DNA of 64,000 bases from Streptomyces deccanensis (GCF_022385335.1 NZ_CP092431.1:1922001-1986000), one strand, 5' to 3'. Counted from the first letter of the stretch, positions 30,081 through 39,971 are shown. The notes: a model not told the origin generated them from the sequence alone. Made by a program: numbers and translations.

Positions 30081-30182
30081 GGTCGGATTCTGCCTGCACA
30101 GGGCCGGTTCACACGGGAAGTGAGTACGTCCTGAGTATCCGCGCTCATGTCGTACGCCGTGACGCGGGCCACACTCCGGTGC

Positions 30183-32675
30183 ATGACGTCCTTTCCGTCC
30201 CCTGCCGAGGAGTTGCGGGTCCTCGACGCCGAACTGCGGCACCTCGACGCCCGCCGCGCCTTCCTGCTGAGCCGCCGCGCGTGGCTGGTCAACGCCCTGT
30301 ACGCCGCCGCGCCCGGGCCCACGTCCGCCGCGCCGCCCGTACGGCGCCCCGAGGCGTCGGCGCCTCGCGTCCAGAACGTGCTGCTGGTCCTCGGGGGTGT
30401 CCTGCTGACCGTCGCGGCGATCGCGTTCACGCTGGTCAGCTGGGGGCACCTGGGCATCGCGGGCCGGGCGCTGGTGCTCGGCGCCGTGACGGTGGCCGCG
30501 CTCGGCGCTCCCGTACTCCTCCTCCGGCGCGGCCTGCGTTCGACGGCCGAGGCGGTGGCCGGCCTGGGCCTCGCCCTGACCGTCCTGGACGCCTACGCCC
30601 TGCACGAGGTCGCGTTCACGGGCGCGGACGGCACGGGATACGCGGCGGTCGCGGCGGCGGTGCTCGCGACGGTGTGGACGGCGTACGGGCTGGGCCTCGC
30701 CGCGCTGCCGACCGGGGTGGCGGGGTCCGGCTCGACGGCGCCCCGCACCGCCCTGGGTCTGCCGCTCCCGCTGGCCTTGGTCGCCGCTCAACTCCCGCTC
30801 CTCCTCTGGTCGTTCGCGGTAGACGCGAGCGTGGAGACGGTCACGGCGGTGCTGCTGGTGACAGCGGCCGCCGACACCGCGATCGCGCTCCGGGCGCCCC
30901 TCAAGCCGGTACGGATCGTCGCCGTGGTCGGCGCGTGCGGCTGGGGCGCCTGGGGTGTATTGGCGGCCGGGTGGCTCTCGTGGGCCGCCGCCGGCCCGAG
31001 CGCCGCCGCCCGTGCGGCGGCGCTCCTCGCCCTCGCGGCGGCGATCGCCCTCACGACCGCCTGGCTCGCCCCGAAGCCCGCCCTGGCGCTCGGCACCGCC
31101 CTCACCAGCGGGCTCGTCGCGGTGGCGGGACTCGGTGGCCTGGCCCGCGCGGTGCTGCCCGAGGTGTGGACGGTCCCGGCCCATCTCCTCTGCGGGATTG
31201 CCCTGTTGACAGCCGTACGGGCACAGGCCCCCGAGCCCGTACGGCGTGGTCTCGTCCACGCCTCCGCCGTCGTCCAGGGCTTCGCGCTGGCGACCACGGT
31301 GCCGGCGGTGGCGATCGCGCTGCTGGGGCCCGTCGGTCTGCTGGAGCGGATCTGGTCCGGCCCGCCCTCGGACGCCCGCGCGGCCGTGACGTTCGACGCT
31401 CCGTGGCCCCCGAACACGGCGACCGTCCCCCTCGTGCTCGCCGCCGTCGCCGGGGTACTGGCCCTGACCGGACGCACCACCCCGTGGCGGACCCCGGCCC
31501 TGGTCGGCGCCTCGGTCCTCGCCTGGGCGACGGTCCTGGTCCTTCCGGCGGTCCTGGAACTGCCGTACGCGGCGGGGCTGGTGACTCAGGGCGTACTGCT
31601 GGTGGCCACGCTGGCCTTCGCCGGCCTGGCACGGTCGGCGGCCCCCGAGCAGCCTCAGCCGTCCACGGTCCCCACGGAATCCGTGGCATCCACGGCATCC
31701 ACAGTGTCCGATGGTCTTCGGTCGCCGCTGCCGCTCGCCGGCACCCTCCTGGCCCTGGTCACCTCGGTGAGCCTGGTCCTCCACTCCCTGGCCACCGAAC
31801 CCGCGACCCTGATCGCCCTCGCGACCTCGACCGTCCTGTTCGCGGCGGCGGCCTGGCGCACCGACCTCGGTGCCCTGGCCGCGCCCGCCTCCCTCGTCCA
31901 TGCCACGGCCCTGAGCTGCGCGATCGGCGCGTCCGTCGGCTGGCAGCCGCAGCACACCGCCCTGCTCGTCCTGACCGTCCCGGCGATCGCGGCCCTGGTC
32001 GCGGCACGCCTCGCGGACTCGCCCATGACGATCCCGGTCGAGGCGACCGGCGCCGCCGCCGGCCTCCTGGCCATCGCTCTCTCGGCCACGCACCCGCCGC
32101 TGCTCGCCCTGACCCTCGCGCTCTGCGGAGTGATCGTCACGGGCCGAGCCGTACGCCCGGACCGCCGTCACCTCACCTATCTGGCCGCCGCGCTCTTCGT
32201 GACGGCGTCCTGGGTACGGCTGGCCGTCTGGGAGGTCGGCTCACCGGAGGCGTACACCCTGCCGGTGACCCTCCCCGCCCTGCTCGTCGGCCATCTGCGC
32301 CGGCGCGGGGACCGTACGGCCTCGTCCTGGACGGCGTACGGGCCGGGACTCGCCGTCACCCTCGTCCCGAGCCTCGTCGCCGCCTGGGCCGACACCCATT
32401 GGCTCCGCCCGCTCCTGCTGGGCAGCGCCGCCCTGGCCGTCACCCTGCTGGGCGCCCGCCACCGCCTCCAGGCCCCGCTGCTCCTCGGCGGCGCCACCCT
32501 CGCCCTGGTCGCCCTGCACGAACTGGCCCCCTACATCGCCCAGGTCGTGGACGCCCTCCCCCGTTGGGTACCTCCCGCACTCGCCGGTCTGGCCCTGCTC
32601 GCGGCGGGTGCCACCTACGAACAACGCCTGCGCGACGCACGCCGAGTGCGGGAGGCGCTAGGAAAACTCACATGA
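30183..32675 (+). CDS. Multi-spanning membrane protein, SCO7613 C-terminal-domain type
   Basis: An 830-residue, very Ala/Leu/Val-rich membrane protein with roughly twenty predicted helices. The N-terminal 50 residues are a soluble helical stretch (AEELRVLDAELRHLDARRAFLLSRRAWLVN), the pattern seen in the SCO7613-like family of large Streptomyces membrane proteins. The function is unknown. I chose ATG at 30183 (MTSFPSPAEEL); an ATG at 30147 in frame is possible. It converges on the PL26-like gene across a hairpin at 32706. Confidence 0.85.
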   Translation: MTSFPSPAEELRVLDAELRHLDARRAFLLSRRAWLVNALYAAAPGPTSAAPPVRRPEASAPRVQNVLLVLGGVLLTVAAIAFTLVSWGHLGIAGRALVLGAVTVAALGAPVLLLRRGLRSTAEAVAGLGLALTVLDAYALHEVAFTGADGTGYAAVAAAVLATVWTAYGLGLAALPTGVAGSGSTAPRTALGLPLPLALVAAQLPLLLWSFAVDASVETVTAVLLVTAAADTAIALRAPLKPVRIVAVVGACGWGAWGVLAAGWLSWAAAGPSAAARAAALLALAAAIALTTAWLAPKPALALGTALTSGLVAVAGLGGLARAVLPEVWTVPAHLLCGIALLTAVRAQAPEPVRRGLVHASAVVQGFALATTVPAVAIALLGPVGLLERIWSGPPSDARAAVTFDAPWPPNTATVPLVLAAVAGVLALTGRTTPWRTPALVGASVLAWATVLVLPAVLELPYAAGLVTQGVLLVATLAFAGLARSAAPEQPQPSTVPTESVASTASTVSDGLRSPLPLAGTLLALVTSVSLVLHSLATEPATLIALATSTVLFAAAAWRTDLGALAAPASLVHATALSCAIGASVGWQPQHTALLVLTVPAIAALVAARLADSPMTIPVEATGAAAGLLAIALSATHPPLLALTLALCGVIVTGRAVRPDRRHLTYLAAALFVTASWVRLAVWEVGSPEAYTLPVTLPALLVGHLRRRGDRTASSWTAYGPGLAVTLVPSLVAAWADTHWLRPLLLGSAALAVTLLGARHRLQAPLLLGGATLALVALHELAPYIAQVVDALPRWVPPALAGLALLAAGATYEQRLRDARRVREALGKLT

Positions 32676-32705
32676 ACCTCCTGAGGAGCGCCCCCGTAAG
32701 GGGCG

Positions 32706-32746
32706 CGGGGAACTGCGCGATCAGCCCCGACGATCCCGCAGTTCCC
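32706..32746. terminator. Hairpin terminator, dispersed repeat copy D
   Basis: A 16-bp stem with one mismatch, arms 32706-32721 and 32731-32746, loop nine bases. The left arm is the dispersed core read on the minus strand (GGGGAACTGCGCGATC). It sits between two convergent genes, so it may end both transcripts. Confidence 0.75.
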
Positions 32747-32790
32747 CACCCAGCCCAGGCACCCCACCCCCCGGCTCCCCCAGCGGAGCG

Positions 32791-35538
32791 CTACGGCATC
32801 TTGTCGCCGACCAACGCCAGGTTCTGGATCGCCGCCAACCCGTACAGCGCCGTCGCGTTGGTCGACACCCACGCCGCCTCGCTGCCCGGTACGAGCGCCG
32901 TCGGCCCCTCGATCTTCTTCGTGGACCAGTCGGTCGACTCCTTGTAGTCCCAGGTGTCGGCGCTGTTGTAGAACTGCCGCCACGCACGGGCCGCGAGCTT
33001 GTCGTCCTTCAACTGCACGGCCGCGTACGCGTCCTGGCGCGAGTGGCCCTGGAAGAGCAGCAGCGTCCCGAAGTTGGAGCCGTAGCGGGCGGCCTGTTCC
33101 GCCTTGGTCGCGTTGAAGTAGCGGCAGTAGTCGAGCCACGCCTCCTTGAACTTGGGCATGTCGATCTGGTCGAGGAGTTCCGCGCACATCTCGACCAGGC
33201 CGAACATCGCCGACAGGTGCGAGACCCCGACGACGGGCTTGTCGGCGACGGCGAACTTGCCGGTGTCCAGGTCGTACAGCCCGGTGCCCTGGACGAAGCC
33301 GTTGGGCTGGGCCGCGATCGTCTCCATGGTCGACAGCACGCGGGCCTTGGCCTTCTCCCACTTGGGGCCGCGCCGCTCCCACTCGGTCAGCCAGGCCGAC
33401 ACCAGCCCGGACCAGTCGGTGCCGAAGCCGATCGACAGCGCGTTGCGGTCGGGCGTGTAGGGCTCGGTGCGGATCTTGCGGATGGGGTCGAGGACGAGGA
33501 ACGTCTCGTCGGAGTCGACGTTGGCGTGCATGAGGTCGCCGACGCGTTCGTCGGCGGTGAGGAAGTAGTAGTAGCGGCGGTACGTGGTGTTGGCGATCCG
33601 CTGCTGCTTGGCGCTGTCGGCGTAGTGCTGGACGCCGTGGCGGGTGCCGAGACCCGCCCACTTGCCGAGGTGGTAGACGTCGACCTCGCCGGTGTGGCGG
33701 GTCATGGCCTCGGCGAAGCGGAAGATGTCGGCGCGGCCGGAGCGCATGTACGCGAACCACAGCCACAGGTCGGGCGAGAGCTCGGAGTTGTCCCAGGCGT
33801 AGCCGCCGACGTCGTAGCACCACTGGTGACGGCTGGGGTCGTAGCTGTGCATGATGTCGCCGTAGTCCCAGAAGCCGTACCACCGGCGCATCTCCACCTG
33901 GTCCTTGTAGTAGGTGAAGAGGAAGTCGAGGTGGTCCTCGATCTTCGCCTTGGCGGCGGTGGACCGGTCGGGCTCGGAGAACAGCTTGCCGAAGACACCC
34001 GCCTTGATGAGCTGCTTGGGCGGGGCGGCGAGCTGCGCGGGCGTGCGGACGGCCCGGACCTGCTTGGCCATGTCCTCGGCGGCGGGCGTGGATTCGTGGG
34101 CCCAGAAGAGCAGTTCGCTGGTGCGGGCGATGCCGTACGGGGTGCCGAAGCCGGGCTCGTAGTCCTCGTAGGTGATGTTGAGGCCTTCGAGCTGCTCGGG
34201 ATAGGTGTCCTGGCCCATGCCGTCGTGGTAGAAGCGCAGGTCCATGGGCTGCGCCTCGGGCGACCAGAGCCAGAGGGTGACCTCGGCGGTGTCGGTGTGG
34301 GCGTCGCGGATGTCGAGCTGGGCGGGGAACTTCTCCCAGAAGTCCCGCAGGCCGAAGGCGAACCCGCCGGACGCGCCGCCGACGTACCCGAAGCCGCTCG
34401 CCCTGCGGCCGCCGCCGGCCGGGATCCAGCCGTGGCCCTTCTTGGTGCGCTTGCGGACCCCGAAGCCGTCGGCGGACAGCTGCGAGAGCGTGTAGTCGCC
34501 CCACTCGGGGATGTACTGCAGGCGGCTGGTGACCCGCTGGTCCCACGTCGAGGGGTCGGGCAGCTTCTTGCCCTCGAACTGGGCGGTGCGCACGGCCGCC
34601 CCGGGGTCGCGCCGCAGTCCGGTGACGCCCTTGACCGCCTCGCGCAGCAGACCGGTGCCCTCGCCGCCGATCCGGATGTGGCGGTCGTACGCGGCGTCGC
34701 GCATCGGGACCTTGAAGCGGACGCCGATGCCGCGGATGAAGTCGCCGCTGGCCTTACCGGGTTCCTGGGTGCCGTCGAAGGTGATGGTGTGCACCATGCG
34801 GAACGACTCGGCACCCGCGTAGAAGTAGAGCCGGATCGAGAAGGGCAGCCAACTGCGGCTTCCCTTGCGGTGCTTGCCGTCGATGCGGACGACCGCGCGG
34901 ACCGGGCCCTCCTGCTCGACCTCGACCTCACCGATGACGCTCTCGAAGCGCTCGTACTTCTCCTCGCCCTGGTCGCCGTCCTCGATCTCCGGCTGGCGCA
35001 GCAGCACCAGACGGCCGGTGTGGGCGATCTCGGTGGAGCCGCGCCGCACGGACTTGACCAGCGTGGAACCGGACTTGCCGATCTTCGCGGTGATCACGCC
35101 GGTCGAGACGTCGATGGTGCCGCCGCTCTTGTCGACGGTGACCTTCTTCTCCGGGGCGGTCGGCGTGCCGGCGGCGAGGGTGAGCTTGCCGGAGCCGGCG
35201 CCCGCGCCCACCGCGTGCGCGGTCCACTTCACGGAGCCGTCGGGCCAGTAGCCGATCGGCCAGGACTGGACGGGGATGTCCTTGCCGTCCGCGTCCGTCA
35301 CGGAAAACGACTGTTCTTTTTCGTAGGCGCCCTTCGGCCACGGCACACCCACGGTCGAGCCGGGAGCGGCGCCGAGTCCGCCGTCCTCCAGCCAGTCGAG
35401 GGTCACCGGCTCGGCCTCCGCGGCCTCGGCTCTGGGCGCGGCCTGCGCGTTCGAACTCCCTAGGGCCCAGCTGACCTGCGCTGCGGCTCCTGCGACGGCG
35501 GCCGCCTTGAGAAGGGACCTGCGGTCGATGGGGGACAT
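32791..35538 (-). CDS. Tat-secreted PL26/YetA-like exo-rhamnogalacturonan lyase family protein
   Basis: A 915-residue exported protein. The twin-arginine signal is DRRSLLKAAAVAGAAA (R6, R7) ending near AQA at 31-33, so it leaves the cell folded. The remainder reads like the PL26/YetA family: an N-terminal beta (RIFT-barrel) domain with VPWPKGAYEKEQSFSVTDADG, a central beta domain, and from about residue 470 an alpha/alpha-toroid region rich in Trp and Tyr (RRWYGFWDYGDIMHSYDPSRHQW, GKWAGLGTRHGVQHYADS). The family cleaves rhamnogalacturonan-type pectin from chain ends. The substrate is inferred from family and from the adjacent uptake operon and YesL gene. Start is ATG at 35536-35538 with GGAAAGGAAAGG just upstream. 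Confidence 0.85.
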   Translation of the reverse strand: MSPIDRRSLLKAAAVAGAAAQVSWALGSSNAQAAPRAEAAEAEPVTLDWLEDGGLGAAPGSTVGVPWPKGAYEKEQSFSVTDADGKDIPVQSWPIGYWPDGSVKWTAHAVGAGAGSGKLTLAAGTPTAPEKKVTVDKSGGTIDVSTGVITAKIGKSGSTLVKSVRRGSTEIAHTGRLVLLRQPEIEDGDQGEEKYERFESVIGEVEVEQEGPVRAVVRIDGKHRKGSRSWLPFSIRLYFYAGAESFRMVHTITFDGTQEPGKASGDFIRGIGVRFKVPMRDAAYDRHIRIGGEGTGLLREAVKGVTGLRRDPGAAVRTAQFEGKKLPDPSTWDQRVTSRLQYIPEWGDYTLSQLSADGFGVRKRTKKGHGWIPAGGGRRASGFGYVGGASGGFAFGLRDFWEKFPAQLDIRDAHTDTAEVTLWLWSPEAQPMDLRFYHDGMGQDTYPEQLEGLNITYEDYEPGFGTPYGIARTSELLFWAHESTPAAEDMAKQVRAVRTPAQLAAPPKQLIKAGVFGKLFSEPDRSTAAKAKIEDHLDFLFTYYKDQVEMRRWYGFWDYGDIMHSYDPSRHQWCYDVGGYAWDNSELSPDLWLWFAYMRSGRADIFRFAEAMTRHTGEVDVYHLGKWAGLGTRHGVQHYADSAKQQRIANTTYRRYYYFLTADERVGDLMHANVDSDETFLVLDPIRKIRTEPYTPDRNALSIGFGTDWSGLVSAWLTEWERRGPKWEKAKARVLSTMETIAAQPNGFVQGTGLYDLDTGKFAVADKPVVGVSHLSAMFGLVEMCAELLDQIDMPKFKEAWLDYCRYFNATKAEQAARYGSNFGTLLLFQGHSRQDAYAAVQLKDDKLAARAWRQFYNSADTWDYKESTDWSTKKIEGPTALVPGSEAAWVSTNATALYGLAAIQNLALVGDKMP

Positions 35539-35648
35539 GGCCTTTCCTTTCCGAACGGGAAGTCGTGCGTGCGGGTAGTCAGGGGCATGGCAGAGGGAGG
35601 TGCGGCGCCCCGGAGGCGCCGACCTGGTGCGATGCATCGCGGTTTCGG

Positions 35649-36275
35649 TCAGCGGCGGCGCCGGTACCGCTCCTCCACGGCGACGGCCGCCGCCGCGACG
35701 GCCCCGAGCACGGGGACCGCGAGCGGCGCGACGAACCAGGCGGAGCAGGCCACCACGGCCAGTCCGCCGACGAGGAGAAAGGATCCGGCGGGGTCGAGCA
35801 CGGTCCGCCTCCCGGCCGCGCCCAGCAGGGCCCGCCAGGTGGCCCCGGGTCGCCAGACCGCCGCCGCGCGGAGTCCGGCGACGGCGGCGCCGATCAGCGC
35901 GAGGACGCCGATCACGCCGACCAGCGGCCCGCCCGGGACTCCGGCGCGCACGGCCTGGACATCCACCCAGACCGCCGCCAGCGCCCCCCATCCGGCGAGC
36001 CCGACGAGCCAGCCGCCGCGCACCGCCGCCCGAAAGTCGGCCAGGAACTCCCGCCAGCCGCCGCCCTCATGGGCCGTACGGCGTCGCAGGTGCCGGGAGC
36101 CCGCGGCGAACGCGGCGGGGTAGGTCACCAGCGGCAGCGAGGCCAGCGCGATCCACACCCCGGTGAGCAGACACTCGGCGAACAGCGCGAACCGTTCGGC
36201 GAGCAGGGACTCCTCACGGGGTGGGGCCTGCTTCGCACGGTCGTGGGCAGGGGTGCGGGTGCGGAGGAGGGCCAT
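35649..36275 (-). CDS. YesL/DUF624-family membrane protein
   Basis: A 208-residue protein with about five helices (for example LLTGVWIALASLPLVTYPAAFAAG, WLVGLAGWGALAAVWVDV, LVGVIGVLALIGAAVAGL, SFLLVGGLAVVACSAWFVAPLAVPVLGAVAAAAVAV). The pattern of four to five helices with a charged RRR segment after the first matches YesL/DUF624, which in Bacillus sits beside rhamnogalacturonan genes. Its biochemical role is unknown. It lies 11 bases before the permease gene stop, in the same direction, so it is a late member of the sugar operon. Confidence 0.8.
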   Translation of the reverse strand: MALLRTRTPAHDRAKQAPPREESLLAERFALFAECLLTGVWIALASLPLVTYPAAFAAGSRHLRRRTAHEGGGWREFLADFRAAVRGGWLVGLAGWGALAAVWVDVQAVRAGVPGGPLVGVIGVLALIGAAVAGLRAAAVWRPGATWRALLGAAGRRTVLDPAGSFLLVGGLAVVACSAWFVAPLAVPVLGAVAAAAVAVEERYRRRR

Positions 36276-36286
36276 GGTCGGTCACC

Positions 36287-37186
36287 TCAGCCCTTCAGGC
36301 CGGACGTGGCCATACCGTCGATCAGATAGCGCTGGAAGGCGAGGAAGAACGCGAGCACCGGCAGCAGGGCCACCAGCGACATCGCGATCATGCCGCCGTA
36401 GTTGGCCACGGCGTCCTGGTCCACGAACATCTTCAGACCGAGCGACACGGTGTACTTGTCGGGCTCGTTCAGATAGATCAACGGCCCCATGAAGTCGTTC
36501 CAGGCGTTGATGAAGGTGAAGATCGCGCTGGTGATGAGCGCGGGCCGGGACAGCGGCAGCACGATCGACCAGTAGATCCGGAAGTGCCCGCAGCCGTCGA
36601 GCCGGGCCGCCTCGTCGAGCTCCTTGGGCAGGTTCCGCATGAACTGCACCATCAGGAAGACGAAGAACGCCTCCGTGGCCAGGTATTTGGGGAGCAGCAG
36701 CGGGGTGTAGGTGTTGATCATGTCCATGTTGCGGAACAGCACGTACTGCGGGATCAGCAGGACGTGGTACGGCAACAGGAGCGTGCCGATCATCAGCGTG
36801 AAGAGCAGATTGCGGCCGGCGAACTTGATCTTCGCGAAGGCGTACGCGGTCAGCGAGCAGGACACCAGGATCCCGACCACCGAACCGAGCGCGAGCGTGA
36901 GCGAGTTGACGAAGAAGGTGGAGATCGGGATGTCGGCGATGCCCTCGGAGAGCCGTGTGTAGTTGCCGATGATCGGGTCGCTAGGCAGCAGATCCAGGCT
37001 GCCGACGATGTCGTCGCTGTTCTTGAAGGAGCCGCCGATCACCCAGATCACCGGGTAGAGGATCACCGCGAGAATCAGCAGCGACCCTAGGTGCCAGGCG
37101 AGCGAACCGGGCAGCTTGCGCCGGAGCGCTCCCGACCCACCGGACGGGGCCGGCGCCGGGGCGATCTCGGTGGCCTGTGCGCTCAT
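36287..37186 (-). CDS. Carbohydrate ABC transporter permease (MalG/LplC type)
   Basis: A 299-residue inner-membrane permease with six predicted helices. The EAA loop is EAARLDGCGHFRIYWSIVLP, where the ATPase docks. It starts MSAQATEIAPAPAPSGGSGALRRK at ATG 37184-37186, sharing one base with the stop of the MalF-type gene (TGATG), with GAGGAGGG upstream. The family is that of LplC/YtcP oligosaccharide importers; the needed ATPase is not encoded here and is probably a shared MsiK-type protein elsewhere. Confidence 0.93.
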   Translation of the reverse strand: MSAQATEIAPAPAPSGGSGALRRKLPGSLAWHLGSLLILAVILYPVIWVIGGSFKNSDDIVGSLDLLPSDPIIGNYTRLSEGIADIPISTFFVNSLTLALGSVVGILVSCSLTAYAFAKIKFAGRNLLFTLMIGTLLLPYHVLLIPQYVLFRNMDMINTYTPLLLPKYLATEAFFVFLMVQFMRNLPKELDEAARLDGCGHFRIYWSIVLPLSRPALITSAIFTFINAWNDFMGPLIYLNEPDKYTVSLGLKMFVDQDAVANYGGMIAMSLVALLPVLAFFLAFQRYLIDGMATSGLKG

Positions 37187-38184
37187 CAGGCGCCCTCCTC
37201 GTAGTGCACCCAGCGCTTCTGGGACCAGAACAGAACCGCCGTCACCAGGGCGACCCCGACCAGCAGCACCCAGGCCATGGCGGAGGCCAGGCCCATCCGG
37301 CTGTTCTCGAAGCCCTGGACGTACAGATAACAGGTGTAGACCATCGAACCGTCGGCCGGACCGCAGGCACTGCCTCCGGCGCCGCCGCCGACGATGTACG
37401 CCGAGCTGAAGATCTGGAAGGAGTGGATCGTCTCCAGCAGGACGTTGAAGAACAGGACCGGGGAGATCATCGGCAGGGTGATGTTCCAGAACCGCCGGAG
37501 CGTGCCCGCCCCGTCGACCTCGGCCGCCTCGTACAGCTCGCGCGGGACCTGCTTGAGACCGGCGAGGAAGATCACCATCGGGGCACCGAACTGCCAGACG
37601 GTGAGCGCCACGAGGCTGTAGATGATCAGGTCCGGGTCGCCGGTCCAGCCACCGACGTCGATCCCGAAGAGCTTCTGCGTACGGTCGACGATGGCGTCGT
37701 CCGAGAAGATCGCCTTCCACACGATCGCGATGGAGACGCTCGCCCCGATGAGCGACGGCGCGTAGAAGGCGGCCCGGTAGAAGGCCTGACCGCGCCGCTT
37801 CTGGGCCAGCAGCAGCGCCACACCGAGAGCGGCGATCAGCTTGATCGGCGTACCGACGGCGACGTACCAGAGCGTCACCTTCACCGAGTTCTGCCAGCGC
37901 GGATCGTCGAACATCTCGGAGAAGTTGTCGAGGCCGATCCACTTGGGCGCGTCGAACAGGTTGTAGTCGGTGAAGGCGAAGTAGAGCGAGGCGATCATCG
38001 GGCCCGCTGTGAGCAGCAGGAACCCGGCGATCCAGGGGGACATGAAGAGATAGCCGGCCAGGGTCTCCCGGCGGCCCCGCCGCTTGAGTGCGGCGGGGCG
38101 CGGGGACTTGGCCGGACGCTGCCTCGGCTCGGAGTCCTTGGTGAGGTCCTCCATCGCGGGGGCGTGTGTCACGGCGGTTCCCAT
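37186..38184 (-). CDS. Carbohydrate ABC transporter permease (MalF/LplB type)
   Basis: A 332-residue permease with six predicted helices after a 40-residue cytoplasmic tail. The EAA loop is EAAEVDGAGTLRRFWNITLP. The periplasmic part between helices contains GSACGPADGS. Start ATG at 38182-38184 overlaps the binding-protein stop by one base (TGATG). Together with the next permease it forms the membrane channel of the importer. Confidence 0.93.
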   Translation of the reverse strand: MGTAVTHAPAMEDLTKDSEPRQRPAKSPRPAALKRRGRRETLAGYLFMSPWIAGFLLLTAGPMIASLYFAFTDYNLFDAPKWIGLDNFSEMFDDPRWQNSVKVTLWYVAVGTPIKLIAALGVALLLAQKRRGQAFYRAAFYAPSLIGASVSIAIVWKAIFSDDAIVDRTQKLFGIDVGGWTGDPDLIIYSLVALTVWQFGAPMVIFLAGLKQVPRELYEAAEVDGAGTLRRFWNITLPMISPVLFFNVLLETIHSFQIFSSAYIVGGGAGGSACGPADGSMVYTCYLYVQGFENSRMGLASAMAWVLLVGVALVTAVLFWSQKRWVHYEEGA

Positions 38185-39476
38185 CAGCTGCCGAGAGCCG
38201 TCTTCGACTCGGTGAAGAACTGCTTGACGGCGTCGTCGACGGACCGCTTGCCGAGGGCGAGCTCTTCGGCGATGCGCATGAACGCGGACTCGCAGATGTC
38301 CGCGCCGTTCGGGTGCGGGGTGATGGGCTCCAGGACGCCCGCCTTGACGAGGGACTCCTCGTACTCGGCGATGGCCTTGTTGACCGGGTCGGTCGGCTTG
38401 AACGCGTCGTACTGGGCCTGCGTCGCGGGCACTCCGCGGTCGTAGCCCATGATCTCGGCGACCTCGGGCTCGTGCACCATGAAGTTGATGAACTGCGCGA
38501 CTTCCTTGGGGTGCTGCGTGCGCTTGGACGCGCTGAGCATGAGGGAGCCGAGGTACTGGCCGGTCTTCTTGCCGTCGGTGGTCGGGATGGGGGCCAGACC
38601 GTACTCGCTCTTGCCCTCGGAGGTGTAGCGGACGGTGAAGTTGTCCCAGGTGAACTCACCGGCGGCGAGTTCCGCGGCGACCGCCGACTTGGGCTTGGTC
38701 TGGGCGACCTTCTTGGGGTCGGCGTAGATGCCCTCCTTGATGCCCTTCTCCGCCTTCGTCCACCACTGCTTCAGATCCGACTCGGTGAAGCCGAGCCCGT
38801 CCTCGGTGAAGAACGCCTTGCCGTTCTGGCGCAGGTAGAGGTCATAGAGGTACATGACGCCGTACATGCCGCTGTCGCCGGCCCGTCCCGCCTTGTCGCG
38901 GATCTTCTTCATCGCCGCGTCGAAGTCGTCCCAGGTCCAGCCCTGCTCCGGCTTCACTCCGGACTTGGTGTAGACGGGCTTGTCGATCACGAGGGCCATC
39001 GAGTTGGAGCCCACCGGAATGCCGAGCAGCTTGCCGTCGACCTCTCCGAACTTCTCCAGGCCGGCTCTGAAACCGTCCAGGGAGAGGTTGCCCGCCTCGA
39101 CCTGCGCGCTGAGATCGAGCAGCACATTCTTCGCGTCGTATTTACGCAGGAAACCGATGGCATTCTGGAAGACATCCGGGGGATTTCCGCCGGAGGCCTG
39201 CGTGTTGAACTTCTTCCAGAAGTCGGGATAGACCTGGAAGTCCGTCTTCACCTTGATCTTCGGGTACTTCTTCTCGAAAAGCGCGATGGTCTTCTTGATG
39301 CGCTCGGCGCGGTCCTCGGCGCCCCACCACGCGTAACGGATCGTCACCGTCCCGTCCCCCGACGACCCACTGTCGCCCCCACAGGCCGTGGCCGTGGCCC
39401 CGAGTCCCGCGACGGCCAGTGAGGCTCCGGCCGCCTTGAGGACCGTCCGCCTCTCAACGTTCCTGTTTTGCTGCAT
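38184..39476 (-). CDS. Extracellular sugar-binding lipoprotein of ABC importer
   Basis: A 430-residue solute-binding protein of the family-1 type. The N-terminus MQQNRNVERRTVLKAAGASLAVAGLGATATACGG carries a twin arginine (R9, R10) and a lipobox ending at Cys32, so it is a Tat-exported lipoprotein. The mature part reads as a sugar-binding protein (TIRYAWWGAEDRAERIKKTI, AQFINFMVHEPEVAEIMGYDRGVPA). The frame extends upstream but ATG at 39474-39476 follows GGGAGG. First gene of the importer operon; two operator-like sites lie 36 and 51 bases ahead. Confidence 0.93.
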   Translation of the reverse strand: MQQNRNVERRTVLKAAGASLAVAGLGATATACGGDSGSSGDGTVTIRYAWWGAEDRAERIKKTIALFEKKYPKIKVKTDFQVYPDFWKKFNTQASGGNPPDVFQNAIGFLRKYDAKNVLLDLSAQVEAGNLSLDGFRAGLEKFGEVDGKLLGIPVGSNSMALVIDKPVYTKSGVKPEQGWTWDDFDAAMKKIRDKAGRAGDSGMYGVMYLYDLYLRQNGKAFFTEDGLGFTESDLKQWWTKAEKGIKEGIYADPKKVAQTKPKSAVAAELAAGEFTWDNFTVRYTSEGKSEYGLAPIPTTDGKKTGQYLGSLMLSASKRTQHPKEVAQFINFMVHEPEVAEIMGYDRGVPATQAQYDAFKPTDPVNKAIAEYEESLVKAGVLEPITPHPNGADICESAFMRIAEELALGKRSVDDAVKQFFTESKTALGS

Positions 39477-39511
39477 GGTTGAGCCTCCCCGCGACGCTGC
39501 GTCCCGCGCCA

Positions 39512-39534
39512 TGAATCGTTTCAAGTAAGCGCTT
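39512..39534 (-). promoter_or_regulatory. LacI-type operators before sugar importer
   Basis: Two palindromes: TGAATCGTTTCA at 39512-39523, matching TGAAACG..TTCA-type LacI sites with two mismatched positions, and AAGCGCTT at 39527-39534, the perfect core of Streptomyces LacI-family boxes. They lie 36 and 51 bases before the binding-protein start codon, where they would block the promoter. The regulator is not in this window. Confidence 0.55.
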
Positions 39535-39971
39535 GCTGGCACAAGGTACGGAGACCCTCAGGAGACGTCAATGATTCGGACAGGATTTGATGGAAAGCGG
39601 AGTCCGGGCCTTGCCGGGCGAGGCGGCCTCGCAGGTGACGGCAGGTCAACCGAAAGCGCAGGTAGGCGAGTTGCGGCCGACGGGCCGAACGCCGACGGGG
39701 CCGCCAAGCGGCTGCCGGACGAGGCTGAAAGGAGTCAGCGGAGCGCGGCTCGTCCGCCGCCCCCGAACCGCTTCCGGAGCACGCCGGCCCGACCGCGCAC
39801 GCATGCCGTCACGGGACCGAGAAGGGCCGGATCCGGTCAATCGGAGTGAGGGCCCGGGGCGGGTACCCAGGCCGCGCACGAATACCGACCGCCCCTCCCC
39901 GTACCCCGACCCGAGGAAGACGGCGGATCCGGACGCCACTCCGAACACCCCCGGACCACCACCACGCAAAG

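Noticed and set aside
39571..39849. Small protein gene between the sugar operon and tRNA-Val
   Set aside because: No ribosome site, overlapping frames of equal quality on both strands, and no recognisable protein.
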